From the NCBI GenBank assembly GCA_946615525.1, contig CAMOHW010000007.1, positions 1 to 14,590 on the forward strand: a stretch of DNA of 14,590 bases, written 5' to 3'. Shown here piece by piece: positions 5,508 through 12,693 of the stretch. The notes beneath the pieces were generated by a model. It did no database searches, had not been told where the DNA came from, and worked only from the letters and a program-made list of their open reading frames with translations. The DNA is from an uncultured Clostridia bacterium. Its GTDB lineage: Bacteria > Bacillota > Clostridia > Oscillospirales > CAG-272. How positions within the stretch are numbered: the first letter of the stretch is position 1; the number at the start of each line of letters is the position of its first letter. Both the position numbers and the translations under genes were made by a program.

Positions 5508-6377
5508 ATGGTTACACTTTTTACGGATACCGATACCGATATGACCCCGGAACTGGCAAAAAAATACGGCTATAAGATGATCAGTATGCCCTACAGCGTA
5601 AAAGGACAAACGATTTTCCCGTATGAGGATTTTGAAACATTTGATGCACATACGTTTTATCAAATGCTTCGTTCCGGTGTGCTTCCCACGACCAGTGCCA
5701 TCAGCAGCGAGAAATACATGGAGTATTTTGAGCCGGAATTTGCGGCGGGAAACGATATTTTCTATGTGCATTTTTCGCGCGCCATGAGCGCAACGTTTGA
5801 CGCAATGGACGCTGCCGTAAACACCCTCAAAGAGAAATATCCCGACCGGAAGTTTTATGAGGTAGATACCAAGGGCATTACCATTATCAGTTTGAATATC
5901 GTTTCGGAGATCGGCGATTTGTTCCTGGCGGGCAAAACCCCCGAAGAAGTGCTGGAATGGGCAAAGACCGAGGTGGATAAGTTTGCCGTGTATTTCTTTG
6001 CGGATGATTTGAAGTTCTTTGCAAAGAGCGGACGCGTCAGCGGGATCGCCGGCTTTATGGGTTCTATCCTGGGCATTCGCCCCATTATCTATATGGATGA
6101 GAACGGCAAAATGGTAAGCGTTGGCAAGGAAACCGGAAGAAACAACGCCATTAAAAAACTAATCGCCTATGTAGATGAATTGGGCGATGATCTATATAAC
6201 CACCGTGTGATCGTAGGGCATGCCGATTCGCCGCAAATTGCCGAAAAGGTAGTTGACATTCTGAAAGAAAAATACGGCGAAAAGCTGAATATCATGATTG
6301 CAGACGTCAACCCGACGGCAGGTAGCCATTGCGGCCCCAATACCATTGGCGTATGCTTCCACGCAATTCACAGGTAA
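5508..6377 (+). CDS. fakB: DegV-family fatty acid-binding protein FakB
   Basis: FakB binds a free fatty acid with its carboxylate exposed for phosphorylation by FakA. This 289-residue protein has the two-domain DegV fold signature. The N-terminal FTDTDTDMTPELAKKYG strand-helix is followed by a TTSAIS block (61-66), the counterpart of the TSQPS carboxylate motif, and SRAMSATF (90-97). The mid-domain DLKFFAKSGRVSG block is followed by GSILGIRPIIY at 185-195, and GSHCGPNTIGV lies near the C-terminus. ATG 5508 is chosen because GAGGTG (5496-5501) lies 6 bases upstream; an in-frame GTG at 5499 would overlap that site. Adjacency to fakA strongly supports the FakB role over a generic DegV annotation. 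Which chain type it prefers (saturated or unsaturated) cannot be read from sequence. Confidence 0.92.
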   Translation: MVTLFTDTDTDMTPELAKKYGYKMISMPYSVKGQTIFPYEDFETFDAHTFYQMLRSGVLPTTSAISSEKYMEYFEPEFAAGNDIFYVHFSRAMSATFDAMDAAVNTLKEKYPDRKFYEVDTKGITIISLNIVSEIGDLFLAGKTPEEVLEWAKTEVDKFAVYFFADDLKFFAKSGRVSGIAGFMGSILGIRPIIYMDENGKMVSVGKETGRNNAIKKLIAYVDELGDDLYNHRVIVGHADSPQIAEKVVDILKEKYGEKLNIMIADVNPTAGSHCGPNTIGVCFHAIHR

Positions 6378-6391
6378 TGATAGGTGATAAG

Positions 6392-7525
6392 ATGATTACG
6401 GTAACCGAAGTCAAAACCAAAAAGCAGCAAAAAGAGTTTTTGGACTTCCCTCTCAAGCTCTACAAGGATAACCCCTGTTTTGTTCCTCCGCTCTATGGGG
6501 ATGAAAAAAAGATCTTCAGCCCCAAATACATCTACAACGATACCTGCGATTCGGTCTTCTTTTTGGCCTATGAGGATGGAAAACCGGTCGGTCGGATCTC
6601 CGGCATCATCCAACGCGCTTCCAATGAGAAAACCGGGGAGAATCGTTGCCGCTTTACAAGATTTGACGCGCTGGATCACCCGGAGATCTCCAAGGCCCTT
6701 TTTGATGCACTTGAAAAATGGGCGCTGCAAAAAGGAATGGATACCATGTGCGGCCCGCTTGGATACTCCGATTTAGAGCGCGAAGGGCTTTTGGTTGAGG
6801 GCTTTGATCGCCTTTCTACCTTTGAGGAGCAGTATAACGCCGAGTATTATCAACACCATATTGAGACACTGGGCTACCAAAAAGAGGTGGACTGGATGGA
6901 ATCCATGCTCTTTGCGCCCAAGAATGATGACGGTTCGCTTGCCAAAATGGCAGAGTATATTATGAAACGATACAATCTGCATTTCGGAAAAGCGAAGAAC
7001 GTCAATGATTTTCTGAAAAAGTATGCCGATGCCTTCTTCGAACTGATTGACATTGGATACGACAAGATCTACGGCTCTGTCCCATTTACCGACAGTATGA
7101 AAAAAATGATGATCTCCAACTTCAAACTCATCATTGATTTGAAGCATGTTGCCGTCATTTTGGATGAGAATGAAAAGCTTGTATGTCTTGGCATCTGCTT
7201 CCCTTCCATTGCCACCGCTGTGCAAAAATCCGGCGGTCGCCTCACCCCTGCCGCTATTGTCCGGCTCTTAAAAGCGATCAAAAAGCCGAAAGTGCTGGAT
7301 TTGGGATTGATTGCCGTATCGCCCGAGTATTTGAACAAAGGCGTGAGCGCCATCATTGCGGCAGAGCTGGTCAGAATGTTGCAGGAAGACGGGATCGAAT
7401 ACGCAGAAACCAACCTCAACCTGGAAGAAAACTACGCCATTCGCAATATGTGGAAGCGCTTTGACGAGGTCAATCACAAACGGCGCCGCTCCTATGTCAA
7501 AAAACTGGGTGAGGTAGCCAAATGA
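6392..7525 (+). CDS. Tandem GNAT-like acyltransferase-fold protein, substrate unknown
   Basis: This 377-residue protein resembles the YghO-type family of uncharacterised double-GNAT proteins. The N-terminal half has FPLKLYKDNPCFVPPLYGDEKK (about 20-41), a FLAYEDGKPVGRISGI strand pair and CGPLGYSDLEREGLLVEGF, typical of that family. The C-terminal half has DLGLIAVSPEYLNKGVSAII, like GNAT motif A, followed by ETNLNLEENYAIRNMW, like motif B. No membrane segment or signal is seen. ATG 6392 is chosen because AGGTGAT (6382-6388) is just upstream and the protein then starts at the family-like MITVTEVKTKK; the in-frame ATG at 6377 overlaps the fakB stop. Its stop overlaps the plsX start (ATGA). The context, between FakB and PlsX, suggests an acyl-ACP or acyl-phosphate user in lipid metabolism; that is inference only. 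Confidence 0.8.
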   Translation: MITVTEVKTKKQQKEFLDFPLKLYKDNPCFVPPLYGDEKKIFSPKYIYNDTCDSVFFLAYEDGKPVGRISGIIQRASNEKTGENRCRFTRFDALDHPEISKALFDALEKWALQKGMDTMCGPLGYSDLEREGLLVEGFDRLSTFEEQYNAEYYQHHIETLGYQKEVDWMESMLFAPKNDDGSLAKMAEYIMKRYNLHFGKAKNVNDFLKKYADAFFELIDIGYDKIYGSVPFTDSMKKMMISNFKLIIDLKHVAVILDENEKLVCLGICFPSIATAVQKSGGRLTPAAIVRLLKAIKKPKVLDLGLIAVSPEYLNKGVSAIIAAELVRMLQEDGIEYAETNLNLEENYAIRNMWKRFDEVNHKRRRSYVKKLGEVAK

Positions 7526-8529
7526 AACTGATTATTGATTGTTTTGGCGGCGACAAAGGTTGCGCGCCCTGCATTGAGGCCGCGCAAAAAGCCGCAAAGG
7601 TCTATCCCGACATTTCGTTTGTTCTGGTTGGCGACGAAGAAAAGATCCGCGCCGAACTGCCCCAGGGCTTTTCGGAGTTTGAGATCGTTCACGCGCCGGA
7701 TATTGTCACCGGGAACGACAAACCGACCGACGCGATCCGCCTCAAACGGGAAAGTTCCATGATGAAGGCCATCCGCATCCTGCGTGAGGACGAAACCGCT
7801 GACGCCCTGATCTCTACCGGTCCCACCGGTGTTCTGATCGCCGCCGCAACTTTGCGCATCGGCAGAGTCGAAGGCATCCGCCGCCCGGCGTTCTGCCCTA
7901 TCCTGCCCACCATGAACGGCGGGATTGTTGGGATTTGCGATAGTGGCGCCAATGTAGAGTGTTCGCCCGAAATGCTTTTGCAGTTTGCCGTAATGGGGAG
8001 CGAATATCTCAAAGGTGCCTTCCGTATCGAAAATCCGCGCGTTGCCCTACTCAATGTCGGCACCGAGGAGGAAAAAGGCGACGATTTGCACCGGGAAGCA
8101 TACCAACTGCTCAAAAGCAACCCCAATATCAATTTCCAGGGCAATATGGAAAGCCGCGATCTTCTTTCCGGCAAATATGATCTTGTGGTTTGTGACGGTT
8201 TTTCGGGCAATGTCCTGGTCAAGGCAACCGAGGGCACAGCAATCGAACTGATGAAAAAGATCAAGAAAGACATTTTTTCCAAGTTCATCTACAAAATCGG
8301 TGCCCTGTTTATGAAGAAGATGTTTGAGGAAGAAAAGCGCTTTATGAACTACCAAAACTACGGTGGCTCGGTGCTGTTGGGAACCGAAAAAATCATCATC
8401 AAAGGACACGGGAGTTCCAATGCAACGGCGGTTTATAAGTGCATCGAACAGGCGATCGCCATGCAGGAAAGCAACCTGAACAAAAAACTGAAAGAACTAT
8501 TGAAAAGCGAGGAACTTGCAAATGTTTGA
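7522..8529 (+). CDS. plsX: Phosphate acyltransferase PlsX
   Basis: PlsX reversibly converts acyl-ACP plus phosphate to acyl-phosphate, which feeds PlsY for glycerol-3-phosphate acylation. At 335 residues it has the normal family length. Visible blocks are the N-terminal IDCFGGDKG (family usually DAMGGD), ALISTGPTGVLIAAATL (usually SAGNTGA), CDSGANVECSPEMLLQFAVMG, NVGTEEEKGDD, CDGFSGNVLVKATEGT and the C-terminal GGSVLLGTEKIIIKGHGSS. Two normally strict motifs are altered here, so this PlsX is somewhat divergent, but the overall order and length are intact. GAGG (7511-7514) is 7 bases before the ATG, and the start overlaps the upstream stop by 4 bases. In this operon it joins exogenous fatty acid (as acyl-phosphate from FakA) to the acyl-ACP pool. 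Confidence 0.94.
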   Translation: MKLIIDCFGGDKGCAPCIEAAQKAAKVYPDISFVLVGDEEKIRAELPQGFSEFEIVHAPDIVTGNDKPTDAIRLKRESSMMKAIRILREDETADALISTGPTGVLIAAATLRIGRVEGIRRPAFCPILPTMNGGIVGICDSGANVECSPEMLLQFAVMGSEYLKGAFRIENPRVALLNVGTEEEKGDDLHREAYQLLKSNPNINFQGNMESRDLLSGKYDLVVCDGFSGNVLVKATEGTAIELMKKIKKDIFSKFIYKIGALFMKKMFEEEKRFMNYQNYGGSVLLGTEKIIIKGHGSSNATAVYKCIEQAIAMQESNLNKKLKELLKSEELANV

Positions 8530-8749
8530 AGAAGTAAAAGAAGCCATTCGGAAACAGTTGAAGCTCGGTGACGCAGAAATTACCGAAAACTCCAAAATCA
8601 AGGAGGAGCTTGGTGCCGATTCGCTCGACATTCTGCAACTGCTGATGACCATTGAGGAAAAATACGGCATCATCATTCCCGATGAAAGTCTTGCCGAGTT
8701 CAAAACCGTAGGCGATATTGCAAAGTATCTAGACGATATTCAAAAATAA
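8522..8749 (+). CDS. acpP: Acyl carrier protein
   Basis: This 75-residue acidic protein carries acyl chains on a 4'-phosphopantetheine arm. The attachment site is Ser34 in GADSLDILQLL, followed by IEEKYGIIIPDE and TVGDIAKYL, which are typical helix II and III sequences of bacterial ACP. ATG 8522 is preferred, with GAGG (8509-8512) 9 bases upstream; a TTG at 8516 would be too close to that site. It overlaps the end of plsX by 8 bases and is the last gene of the operon. The helix II residue that is usually Glu (DSLD-x-x-E) is Gln here. It may be the housekeeping ACP or one used mainly with the neighbouring PlsX. Confidence 0.94.
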   Translation: MFEEVKEAIRKQLKLGDAEITENSKIKEELGADSLDILQLLMTIEEKYGIIIPDESLAEFKTVGDIAKYLDDIQK

Positions 8750-8798
8750 TTTTTAAGAAGTACCTGCCATCAGCCACTCGTTCCGAGTGATAAAAAAA

Positions 8799-8828
8799 GC
8801 CCCCTGCGGCATTTCTGCCGCAGGGGGC
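8799..8828. terminator. Shared bidirectional terminator of the converging fak and opp operons
   Basis: GCCCCCTGCGGC (8799-8810) and GCCGCAGGGGGC (8817-8828) form a perfect 12-bp stem with a 6-base loop. On the minus strand seven Ts follow, so it ends the opp operon strongly. On the plus strand CGTTTATTTG follows, a weaker tail for acpP. A smaller hairpin, CACTCG/CGAGTG (8775-8789), lies just before it. Confidence 0.9.
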
Positions 8829-8852
8829 CGTTTATTTGTGCTTAACAGTCAA

Positions 8853-10589
8853 TCATTTCACGGTGCAGTACATAAAGTACTTGTAGCCAAGAGGATTGCT
8901 GTAGAAGCCCTCTACCTTATCGCTGATCATATACAGGTCAGTGTAGTAGTAAAGCGGGCAGATGCAGCCGGTGGACATGAGCATATCCTCGGCAATGTGC
9001 ATCAACTGATACCGTTTGGTGTTATCGGTGCAGCTCTTGATGGTCGAAATCAGAACATCATAGGTCTGTGCCCAAGTGCCATTGGTAACATTGATGTTGT
9101 AGCCAAGAGCGGTCAGATCCAGGCTGTAAATAGCGGTGTTGGCATGTGCGCCCTTACCGAACTGAACGTCATTGTTACCGGAAGTGGTCGTCCACATATC
9201 CAGGAAGCAGATCGGATCGTTGTAGTCGGCAAGCCAACCGTTACGAGCGATGGAGTAGTTACCAGCTTTACGAGTATTCAAGAAGGTGTTCCACTCCTGA
9301 TTTTCCAGATTCATGGTAATACCGATCTTGTCAAGCTGCGCCTGCAGATATTCACCGATCGCCTTGTGACCTTCGGAAGTGTTATACAGATAGGTCATCG
9401 TGGGGAAGTTGGTGAACTTTCCGGTTGTAGCATCATAAGTGTAATATTTTTTCAGCGTTTCAACGGCAGCAGCAGAGTTTGCTTCATAAGCAGTCGCAGA
9501 AACATCATAGTAACCAATAAATCCGTCATTGTGTCCGGCAGTCTTGTAGAACTCGGTGCCGTCGGGATTGGTCATACCCATAGCAACAAAGGAGGAAGCG
9601 GGAACTTGACCACCCTGAGCAATAGCGTCAACAATGTGGTTGCGATCGAACAACAGGCTGATCGCGTTGCGGATCTCAGCGCGTTGTTCTTCGGTTCCGT
9701 TCGGCAGAATATCCTCATTGATGTTCCAGCATACATAGTAGGTACCGATCTGGCCGGCAACTTTGAATTCATTCGGATACTGGGTCTTCAAAGCGGCAAT
9801 TTCAGCGGTGGGAACATCATCGATCAGTTTCCATGTGCCATTCTTGAAGTTGGCAAGCATATTGTTGGCGTCATCCGACAGATAGAAATTGATACGATCC
9901 ATCGTGATTTTATCTGCATCAATATAGTTCTTATTTTTCTTCAGAACGATGACGCTGTTGTGCTTCCATTTGCTGATGGTGTAAGGGCCATTGCAAACAT
10001 AGGTCTTGGGTTTGGTTGCCCAGCTCTCTTTGGAAACCACATCTTCGCGCACCGGGAAATAGGTCGGGAATGCGAGCAGTTCATCCCAGTAGGAAATAGC
10101 GTTTGCAAGGGTCACTTTCAAGGTCTTGGCGTCAACCGCTTGAACATTCAAAGCATCGGTGCCATAGCCGTCCACAACTTCAAACATATAGCCGTAGTCG
10201 GCACCCAGATCCTCGGATGCGGCGCGATTCCAAGCGAAGGCGAAGTCAGCGGCGGTAACATCTTTGCCGTCGGACCACTTCAGTCCATCGCGCAGGGTGT
10301 AGGTATAGGTCACTTTGCCGGTGGTAGCATCGACAACGCCCTCTACCAATTCTTTAGCGGCATCCGGTACGATGACCAGTTTGCCGTTTTCGTCCTGGGC
10401 CCATTTTGCAAGGCCGGAGAACAGGTGGCTGATCAGGGTTGCGCCATCTACTGCCGAGTTCAGAGCCGGATCAAGCGTATCGGGCTCGGAAGAAAGGCAA
10501 ACAGACAAGCCATCATTCTTGTCGCCGCAAGCAGACAACGGAAGAACGACCATGATCAGTGCGAGAAACAGTACGAGAAACTTTTTCAT
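8853..10589 (-). CDS. oppA: Oligopeptide ABC transporter substrate-binding lipoprotein (family 5)
   Basis: This is the extracytoplasmic peptide receptor of the importer encoded upstream. The 578-residue precursor begins with KKFLVLFLALIMVVLP and a lipobox LSAC at 18-21, so Cys21 should be lipidated and the protein anchored outside the membrane. The mature part opens with SSEPDTLDPALNSAVDG and contains the family 5 signature region YTLRDGLKWSDGKDVTAADF, near residues 95-115. ATG 10589 is chosen because AAAGGAAAG lies about 8 bases upstream and a clean signal peptide follows; a longer reading to 10640 would start inside a hairpin. It is the last gene of the operon, 66 bases after oppF. Whether the ligand is an oligopeptide, a dipeptide or another solute such as nickel or heme cannot be fixed, although its size favours peptides. 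Confidence 0.93.
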   Translation of the reverse strand: MKKFLVLFLALIMVVLPLSACGDKNDGLSVCLSSEPDTLDPALNSAVDGATLISHLFSGLAKWAQDENGKLVIVPDAAKELVEGVVDATTGKVTYTYTLRDGLKWSDGKDVTAADFAFAWNRAASEDLGADYGYMFEVVDGYGTDALNVQAVDAKTLKVTLANAISYWDELLAFPTYFPVREDVVSKESWATKPKTYVCNGPYTISKWKHNSVIVLKKNKNYIDADKITMDRINFYLSDDANNMLANFKNGTWKLIDDVPTAEIAALKTQYPNEFKVAGQIGTYYVCWNINEDILPNGTEEQRAEIRNAISLLFDRNHIVDAIAQGGQVPASSFVAMGMTNPDGTEFYKTAGHNDGFIGYYDVSATAYEANSAAAVETLKKYYTYDATTGKFTNFPTMTYLYNTSEGHKAIGEYLQAQLDKIGITMNLENQEWNTFLNTRKAGNYSIARNGWLADYNDPICFLDMWTTTSGNNDVQFGKGAHANTAIYSLDLTALGYNINVTNGTWAQTYDVLISTIKSCTDNTKRYQLMHIAEDMLMSTGCICPLYYYTDLYMISDKVEGFYSNPLGYKYFMYCTVK

Positions 10590-10626
10590 GTTTTTCTTTC
10601 CTTTCAGAAAAATATATTTTTTCAAA

Positions 10627-10642
10627 ATATGCTTTCGCATAT
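10627..10642 (-). promoter_or_regulatory. Hairpin in the oppF-oppA gap (attenuator or processing site)
   Basis: On the minus strand ATATGC and GCATAT (10642-10637 with 10632-10627) form a perfect 6-bp stem with a GAAA tetraloop, followed by TTTTGAAAAAATATATTTTT. It lies 14 bases past the oppF stop and about 38 bases before oppA. The stem is too AT-rich for a strong terminator. It could give partial termination, or set the 5' end of a stable oppA transcript. No promoter was seen in the gap. Confidence 0.45.
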
Positions 10643-10655
10643 CATGAACAGAGTA

Positions 10656-11645
10656 TTACAGTTCCTTGATGCGGTGGCAGGCAACAAAATGTCCTGGCTC
10701 CACTTCCTGGAACTCCGGAACGCTCTCGGCACAGCATTCCTTTGCGTAAGCGCAACGCGTGCGGAACGGGCAACCGGAAGGCGCGTTCAACGGGCTGGGG
10801 ATATCGCCGGAAAGCACGATCCGTTTGCTGGAACGCGCAATTTTGGGATCCGGCTGGGGCACCGCGCTCATCAGCGAGCGGGTATAGGGGTGCAACGGGC
10901 GCTCGTAGATCTCCTTAGAATCCGCCAATTCCACCATTTTGCCAAGATACATAACGGCAATGCGGTTGCTGATATGGCGAACGACCAGAATATCATGCGC
11001 AATGAACAGGTAGGTAAGACCAAGTTCCTGTTGCAATTCCAAAAACATATTGATGACTTGCGCTTGAATGGAAACATCCAAAGCCGAAACCGGCTCGTCA
11101 CAAACAACAAACTCCGGGTTCAGTGCAAGCGCTCTTGCAATACCGATGCGCTGGCGCTGACCGCCCGAAAACTCGTGGGCATAGCGCGCGGCGTGTTCAC
11201 TGTTCAAACCAACGCGATTCATCAGTTCCAGAATACGCTCCTGGCGCTCGGCTCTGTTTTGATAGGTCTTGTGAATATCCAAAGGCTCGCCAATGATGTC
11301 GGAAACCGTCATTCTCGGATTGAGCGAAGAATACGGATCCTGAAAAACCATTGTCGCCTTTTTTCTCAAGTATTTGATATCTGCATTGGTTTTAATCGGG
11401 CGACCGTCAAAAATGACTTCACCGGCGGTGGGTTTGTAAAGATGCAGGATCGTGCGACCGACCGTGGTTTTGCCGCATCCGGATTCGCCGACCAAACCAA
11501 GCGTTTCGCCGCGGCGAATGGAAAAGGAAACATCATCCACCGCTTTGAGCGGTCTTCTTTGGAAAGCGTTGATGTTAATATTAAAATACTGTTTAAGATG
11601 TTGAATGTCAACCAGCGGGGCTTCTTGCTCAAAGTTTTTGTTCAT
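10656..11645 (-). CDS. oppF: Oligopeptide ABC transporter ATP-binding protein OppF/DppF
   Basis: This is the second ATPase of the peptide importer, acting on the cytoplasmic face as a heterodimer with OppD. The 329 residues contain Walker [10 protein letters not shown] (53-61), Q-loop Q102, signature FSGGQRQR (159-166), Walker B FVVCDEP (179-185) and H-loop H217. The C-terminal oligopeptide-transporter extension has cysteines 292, 298, 304/305 and 323, the pattern that binds a [4Fe-4S] cluster in some characterised relatives. The start ATG 11645 overlaps the oppD coding end by 17 bases, with GGGAG just upstream, so the two ATPases are translationally coupled. All catalytic residues are intact. 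Confidence 0.95.
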   Translation of the reverse strand: MNKNFEQEAPLVDIQHLKQYFNININAFQRRPLKAVDDVSFSIRRGETLGLVGESGCGKTTVGRTILHLYKPTAGEVIFDGRPIKTNADIKYLRKKATMVFQDPYSSLNPRMTVSDIIGEPLDIHKTYQNRAERQERILELMNRVGLNSEHAARYAHEFSGGQRQRIGIARALALNPEFVVCDEPVSALDVSIQAQVINMFLELQQELGLTYLFIAHDILVVRHISNRIAVMYLGKMVELADSKEIYERPLHPYTRSLMSAVPQPDPKIARSSKRIVLSGDIPSPLNAPSGCPFRTRCAYAKECCAESVPEFQEVEPGHFVACHRIKEL

Positions 11646-12675
11646 TCTTTTTTCTCCCGCCTTTCTTTTTCTCTTCCAGTTCGATCTCGCCGTTCACAAC
11701 AGCTTCCTTCACATTCATCCAGCAAGCGCTCATGTGATCCGGATTCAAAAGCATTCTTTCGCATGGATGCTCCAAACAGATCTTCATGGCATTGTTGCAA
11801 CGCGGGGCAAAGGGACAGCCCTTTGGCATACACAACAGGTCAATGGGCGTTCCGGTAATGGGCTGCAACTTGCTGCCTGCGGTATCCGCCGTTGGAATAG
11901 AGCGCATGAGCCCCTTGGTGTATTCATGCCGGGGGTTGTAGAAAATTTCATTTGCCGTTCCCTGCTCACAAATAGAGCCGGCATACATGACGATCACTTC
12001 ATCGCACATCTGCGCAACAACGCCAAGGTCATGGGTAATCATGATGATCGCCATACCCAATTCTTCCTGGAGCGATTTCATCAGCTCCAAAATCTGTGCC
12101 TGAATGGTCACGTCCAGTGCGGTGGTGGGTTCGTCGGCAATCAGAATATCCGGCTCGCAAGCGAGTGCCATTGCGATCATCACGCGCTGACGCATACCGC
12201 CGGAAAACTCATACGGATACTGTTTGAGGCGTTTTTCCGGCTCGTTGACATTGACCAGGCGCAACATTTCCAGGGCGCGTTCCTGCGCTTGTTGCTTATC
12301 GCGGTCGGTGTGCAGCATAATGGCCTCCACCAACTGGTGCCCAATGGTATAGGTGGGGTTCAAAGAGGTCATGGGGTCCTGGAAGATGATGGAGATCTTG
12401 TTGCCGCGCACGGTCTTCATGACCGCTTCGCCGGCATTGACAAGTTCCTGCCCGTCCAATTGGATGGAACCGGAAACGATCTTTCCGGTGGGCGCCAGGA
12501 TCTGCATAATGGAGTAGGCGGTAACCGATTTTCCGGAGCCGCTCTCTCCCACAATGCCCAAAACCTTGCCCCGGTCCAGGTTGAAAGAAACGCCGTTGAC
12601 GGCTTTGACTTCACCCGCAGGGGTGAAAAAAGAGGTGTGCAGGTCGGTGACTTGCAATAATGGTTGTTGTTTCAT
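11629..12675 (-). CDS. oppD: Oligopeptide ABC transporter ATP-binding protein OppD/DppD
   Basis: This is the first ATPase of the importer. The 348 residues have Walker A GESGSGKS (43-50), Q-loop Q99, signature FSGGMRQR (157-164), Walker B ILIADEP (177-183) and H-loop H215. The C-terminal extension carries cysteines 287, 293, 300 and 318, with the same spacing class as in OppF. An unusual Lys/Glu/Gly-rich tail (about 333-348) follows and overlaps the oppF start. ATG 12675 is preferred over 12681 because GGAGGG (12688-12683) lies 7 bases before the former and only 1 base before the latter. It starts 18 bases after the oppC stop. Confidence 0.95.
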   Translation of the reverse strand: MKQQPLLQVTDLHTSFFTPAGEVKAVNGVSFNLDRGKVLGIVGESGSGKSVTAYSIMQILAPTGKIVSGSIQLDGQELVNAGEAVMKTVRGNKISIIFQDPMTSLNPTYTIGHQLVEAIMLHTDRDKQQAQERALEMLRLVNVNEPEKRLKQYPYEFSGGMRQRVMIAMALACEPDILIADEPTTALDVTIQAQILELMKSLQEELGMAIIMITHDLGVVAQMCDEVIVMYAGSICEQGTANEIFYNPRHEYTKGLMRSIPTADTAGSKLQPITGTPIDLLCMPKGCPFAPRCNNAMKICLEHPCERMLLNPDHMSACWMNVKEAVVNGEIELEEKKKGGRKKNEQKL

Positions 12676-12693
12676 GTTCATTCCCTCCCCCTA

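Noticed and set aside
8787..11858. Plus-strand 1023-codon open frame over the opp genes
   Set aside because: It lies codon-for-codon opposite oppA and oppF, which have clear families and ribosome binding sites. It starts inside the terminator hairpin region without a ribosome binding site and its product has no recognisable motif.
11605..12660. Plus-strand 351-codon open frame opposite oppD
   Set aside because: Antisense to a complete OppD with all ATPase motifs; no ribosome binding site or recognisable protein family.
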